Origin: Corynebacterium faecale
GTDB lineage: Bacteria; Actinomycetota; Actinomycetes; Mycobacteriales; Mycobacteriaceae
Direction of reading: 5' to 3'
DNA: 64,000 nucleotides
NCBI RefSeq assembly: GCF_030408735.1
Contig: NZ_CP047204.1
Span: forward strand, 1,488,001 to 1,552,000
Shown: one piece after another, positions 61,461 to 64,000 of the stretch
Layout of the letters: each line of letters starts with the position of its first letter
How positions within the stretch are numbered: the first letter of the stretch is position 1
Notes under the pieces: model-generated
Database searches by the model: none
What the model was told of the DNA's origin: nothing
The model's input: only the letters and a program-made list of their open reading frames with translations
Program-made: the position numbers and the translations under genes

Positions 61461-61652
61461 CTACTCGCCGCCCTTTTGCACATAGGAACGGACAAATTCC
61501 TCGGCGTTGTTTTCCAAGAGACCATCGATCTCATCGAGCAGATCATCCACACCTTCAGTATTGACCTGAACCTGTCCTGCGGACTGGACCTCATCATCAT
61601 GATCGTCCTCGCGTCCGCCACCGGCGGAGATCTGCGTCTGCTTACCACTCAC
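61461..61652 (-). CDS. pup: Prokaryotic ubiquitin-like protein Pup
   Basis: A 63-residue, mostly disordered, acidic protein with a GTG start and AGGAG 9 nt upstream. The C-terminus reads YVQKGGE, ending in Gly-Gly-Glu, so it is ready for ligation without deamidation by Dop. The helix-forming segment VDDLLDEIDGLLENNAEEFVR is the part bound by PafA and the unfoldase. No proteasome subunit genes (prcA, prcB) lie between pup and pafA, in contrast to mycobacteria. Confidence 0.97.
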   Translation of the reverse strand: MSGKQTQISAGGGREDDHDDEVQSAGQVQVNTEGVDDLLDEIDGLLENNAEEFVRSYVQKGGE

Positions 61653-61745
61653 AAAATCACACTCCTGATCTGGATTGCCCTGGGATTGACCCGGCTTCTT
61701 AGGCCTACTTTAGTTCCCCTGCAACACTACCCAACGTTAGGTACC

Positions 61746-63272
61746 TCACTTCTCATATGTCTTGATGGCTTTGAGCACCTCATCCACCGTGGTGGCGGAA
61801 TCAAGGATTTCTCCCACCTCCGCCCGGGTAAGCCTGCCCAGCTCGGTGGTGAGAATGCGGACCTCACTGCCGGTGGCATCGGTGACAATGAGGGATTCCC
61901 AATTCGCCGCGATGATGTCCTCGGGGAACTGCTTGATCATCCGGCCCCGGAAATAGGCGCGGGAATCCTCCGGAGGCGTGGCTGCGGCGTGGGCGATCTC
62001 TGCGGCGGTGACATATTCACGCATCCGACCCTTTCGCGCCAGCGCGTGGTGGAGGCTGCGCGCCGGGTCGATATCGGTGTATTGCAAGTCCAGCAACTTG
62101 ATCTTGGCATCGTCGATGGCCAGTCCGCGGGCGAGGAAGGACTTGATCAGGGCCCATTTGGCAGTCCAGTCCAGAAGGTGGGAAGTTTTGAGTGGATCAT
62201 TTGCCAGAAGATCCATGACCTCCTCCCACAGCGCCAGGACCTTGAGGTCGACCTCGGTGAGCTGGTTTTCCAGGGTGGCGAGCACCCGCTCGCGGTAGAC
62301 CCGTAGCACCTCGAGCGCGGTGAGCTGGCGGGCGTCGGCAAGCATCAGTTGGTGGGTGAGCGTGAGGTCATGGGAGATGGCGGCGACCTCGCGCACCGGA
62401 TCTTTCAGTTTCAGGTCGCTGAAATCGCAGCCGGCTTCGATGGCATCAAGAACAAGCGTGGTCATGCCGAATTTCAGCAGGTTGGAGGTCTGCGACATGT
62501 TGGCATCACCGATGATGACGTGGAGACGGCCCCAGTCATCAGCGTTGGTGTGCGGCTCATCGCGGGTATTGATGATGCCGCGGTTGAGGGTGGTCTCCAG
62601 AGAGATCTCCTGCTCGATATAGTCGGCGCGCTGACTGATCTGGAACCCAGGCTTCTCGCCCTGCTGGCCCAGTCCGACGCGACCGGCGCCGATGATGACC
62701 TGGCGGGTGACAAAGAACGGGATGAGCGCCTGGGAGATCACATCGAAATCAATATCACGCCGGTAGCGATAGTTCTCGTGCGCACCGTAACTGGCACCCT
62801 TACCGTCCACATTGTTTTTGTAGATCTTCAGAGGCGGGCAGGGGTCATGGCCGTCGAGGACAGATTTGCCCTGGCTGGAAAATGCTGCGGTATCGGCAAT
62901 GGCTTGCATGAGGATGTGATCACCGGCGGCGTCATAGACCATGGCGTCCCAGGCGTTGGTGACCTCAGGGGAGGAATACTCCGGGTGGGCATGATCGACA
63001 TAGAACCGTGCACCGTTGGTAATGAACACATTGGCCACCCCAATGGTATGGGGATCCACCACCGGGGCCTGATGATAACGCCGTAGATCAAATCCGCGAC
63101 TATCACGCAGGGGCGACTCATCGGAGAAATCCCACCGCACGCGGTGCTCACCGAAACCCCGCGCGCTGGCGTAGGACACCACCGCATGGGTGGAGGTGAC
63201 GATCGGGCTCACATGGTCGTGGCCGGGGGTTGAAATGCCGTATTCGGTCTCAGTACCGATGAACCGTTCCAT
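61746..63272 (-). CDS. dop: Depupylase Dop
   Basis: A 508-residue PafA paralogue from the ATG at 63272, 7 nt behind TAAGCT (leaderless type). Frame extension to 63422 is not family-like. It has the GS-like core (RFIGTETEYGIST, HPEYSSPEVTNAWDAM, NNVDGKGASYGAHENYRYRRD, HVIIGDANMSQ) and the Dop-specific loop near residue 40 (SYASARGFGEH...SDESPLRDSRGFDLRRY). It cleaves Pup from conjugates. Since Pup already ends in Glu, its deamidase activity is not required here. It is transcribed towards pup and 94 nt from it. Confidence 0.96.
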   Translation of the reverse strand: MERFIGTETEYGISTPGHDHVSPIVTSTHAVVSYASARGFGEHRVRWDFSDESPLRDSRGFDLRRYHQAPVVDPHTIGVANVFITNGARFYVDHAHPEYSSPEVTNAWDAMVYDAAGDHILMQAIADTAAFSSQGKSVLDGHDPCPPLKIYKNNVDGKGASYGAHENYRYRRDIDFDVISQALIPFFVTRQVIIGAGRVGLGQQGEKPGFQISQRADYIEQEISLETTLNRGIINTRDEPHTNADDWGRLHVIIGDANMSQTSNLLKFGMTTLVLDAIEAGCDFSDLKLKDPVREVAAISHDLTLTHQLMLADARQLTALEVLRVYRERVLATLENQLTEVDLKVLALWEEVMDLLANDPLKTSHLLDWTAKWALIKSFLARGLAIDDAKIKLLDLQYTDIDPARSLHHALARKGRMREYVTAAEIAHAAATPPEDSRAYFRGRMIKQFPEDIIAANWESLIVTDATGSEVRILTTELGRLTRAEVGEILDSATTVDEVLKAIKTYEK

Positions 63273-63381
63273 GACAGACAGCTTATCGTCCCTCGGCCTA
63301 TCCCCCAGGATCTCATGGCTTCTTTCATCACATTCATGTCGAGTCTGATCGCGAGCCTCCCCCGATGAAACGCATGACCTG

Positions 63382-63980
63382 CTACCACTGCTCCAGGGTA
63401 TCCCTGCGGGGACGTGGTTCATTCTCAGGCCAAAAATCTAACCTGATCTGAGAAGGCAATGACTCCCAACTGCGTCCTGAGCTTAGATATTCACGAATTC
63501 CAACACTATCCGGATGGCCGAAACCTGCGTATTCCCGCCAGCCTTTAACACGAGAATATCCACGTACACGATATTTCCCAGGAGCTAATTCCCAGGAATA
63601 TAGCTGCTCGTCGGGAAAGAAAAATGCATCGCGCCCACTTAGTGATTCGAGGCCAAAAAGGCTGGTTCAGTGCCGAGGAATTCAACAGAAATTTCAGTAA
63701 ACCACTGCCATTTATCCATATCGATGGGCTCAGGTTCCTCATCAAAGACCGTAATTCTCATCCCCACTACTTCGTCGATAACCGGAGTTCGAAGTAATAG
63801 TGTTGAAATACCTGAAAACAACACAGCCAATTGCAGTTCTTGCGCAGGCATCCAATTGTCATAATCAAAATCTTGCAGGGTTTGGGACCCATATAACTCA
63901 GGATCCATATCCGGGACAAGATTCCCAAATATAATCGGTTCTGTTGTACCTTTTAGCACTCCGACAGCTGTGCGTACCAC
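63382..63980 (-). pseudogene. Frameshifted gene of unknown function (possibly interrupted near 63655)
   Basis: Two frames on the minus strand join into one protein. The first, from GTG at 63980, encodes 113 residues and stops at 63639. A second frame opens just before and continues with protein-like sequence (GLESLSGRDAFFFPDEQLYS..., ELAPGKYRVRGYSRVKGW..., LDFWPENEPRPRRDTLEQW) to TAG at 63382-63384. Both meet at a run of five T (plus-strand A 63655-63659), where one extra T would restore the frame. A real mutation, a sequencing error or programmed slippage are all possible. Composition is AT-richer than the neighbours. The true 5' end may lie beyond the window. Confidence 0.7.
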
Positions 63981-64000
63981 GGTCGATGCAACCTTTCATA

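Noticed and set aside
61456..61745. Possible proteasome genes near pup
   Set aside because: The spaces between pafA, pup and dop are 11 and 93 nt, too short for any subunit gene.
63545..63745. 66-codon minus-strand frame
   Set aside because: It is a third frame overlapping both halves of the frameshifted gene, with unlikely composition and no ribosome site.

Overview
The window is a stretch of chromosome from a Corynebacterium of the C. glutamicum/C. efficiens type. The evidence is gene content and order: a Pup-ligase system without proteasome genes, linked helY-tatC-tatA-pafC-pafB-pafA-pup-dop, rbpA next to polyprenol-phosphate mannose synthase and Lnt, 6-phosphogluconate dehydrogenase, a type II NADH dehydrogenase, and many genes whose start codon lies 6-8 nt behind a TANNNT -10 box (leaderless transcripts). 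No rRNA, tRNA, integrase, transposase or CRISPR array was found. The species is inferred from recalled gene order and protein similarity, not from a database search.

Layout. 1-7.6 kb: end of a DUF151 nuclease gene, a MerR regulator, a membrane-anchored von Willebrand A-like protein, a conserved unknown, two CNNM/CBS membrane proteins and a DEAD-box helicase. 7.7-22.7 kb: an aromatic catabolic block. It has an aldehyde dehydrogenase with a divergent FeaR-like AraC regulator, gabD-hpaI-hpaH, hpaD, hpaE, a GntR regulator, an hpaG-like gene fused to an RraA-like domain, an MHS-family permease and a flavin monooxygenase. Together they would carry a hydroxyphenylacetate through homoprotocatechuate meta-cleavage to pyruvate and succinate. 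22.8-29.1 kb: MazG-like hydrolase, gnd, a thioesterase, a methyltransferase, and thiM plus a ThiE-ThiD-TenA fusion behind a TPP riboswitch. 29.2-38.2 kb: ndh, a cyclopropane-synthase-like protein, an MHS permease, a phosphoribosyltransferase, a manganese riboswitch with mntP, an arsenite/bile-acid-type permease and an unusual membrane alpha/beta hydrolase. 38.2-39.2 kb is a gene desert. 39.2-53.5 kb: SulP transporter, YceI-like protein with small partners, rbpA, the ppm1-lnt-fxsA operon, a lipase, two isolated cobalamin-type genes, a DprE2-like reductase, an M24 peptidase, a trypsin-like protease without signal peptide, a 51-residue basic ORF and an orphan HicB-like protein. 53.5-63.4 kb: the helY/tat/pupylation block. 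The window ends in a frameshifted AT-richer gene.

How the parts work together. The catabolic block is the clearest accessory system. Two promoters in it share a 12-bp sequence that is a good candidate operator for the embedded GntR regulator. The classical isomerase HpaF and the two-component hydroxylase HpaBC are absent; a single-component flavoprotein and an FAH-RraA fusion appear to stand in for some of those steps. Two metabolite riboswitches can be read directly from the sequence: TPP in front of thiM, and Mn2+ (yybP-ykoY type) in front of mntP, the latter with a visible mutually exclusive terminator.
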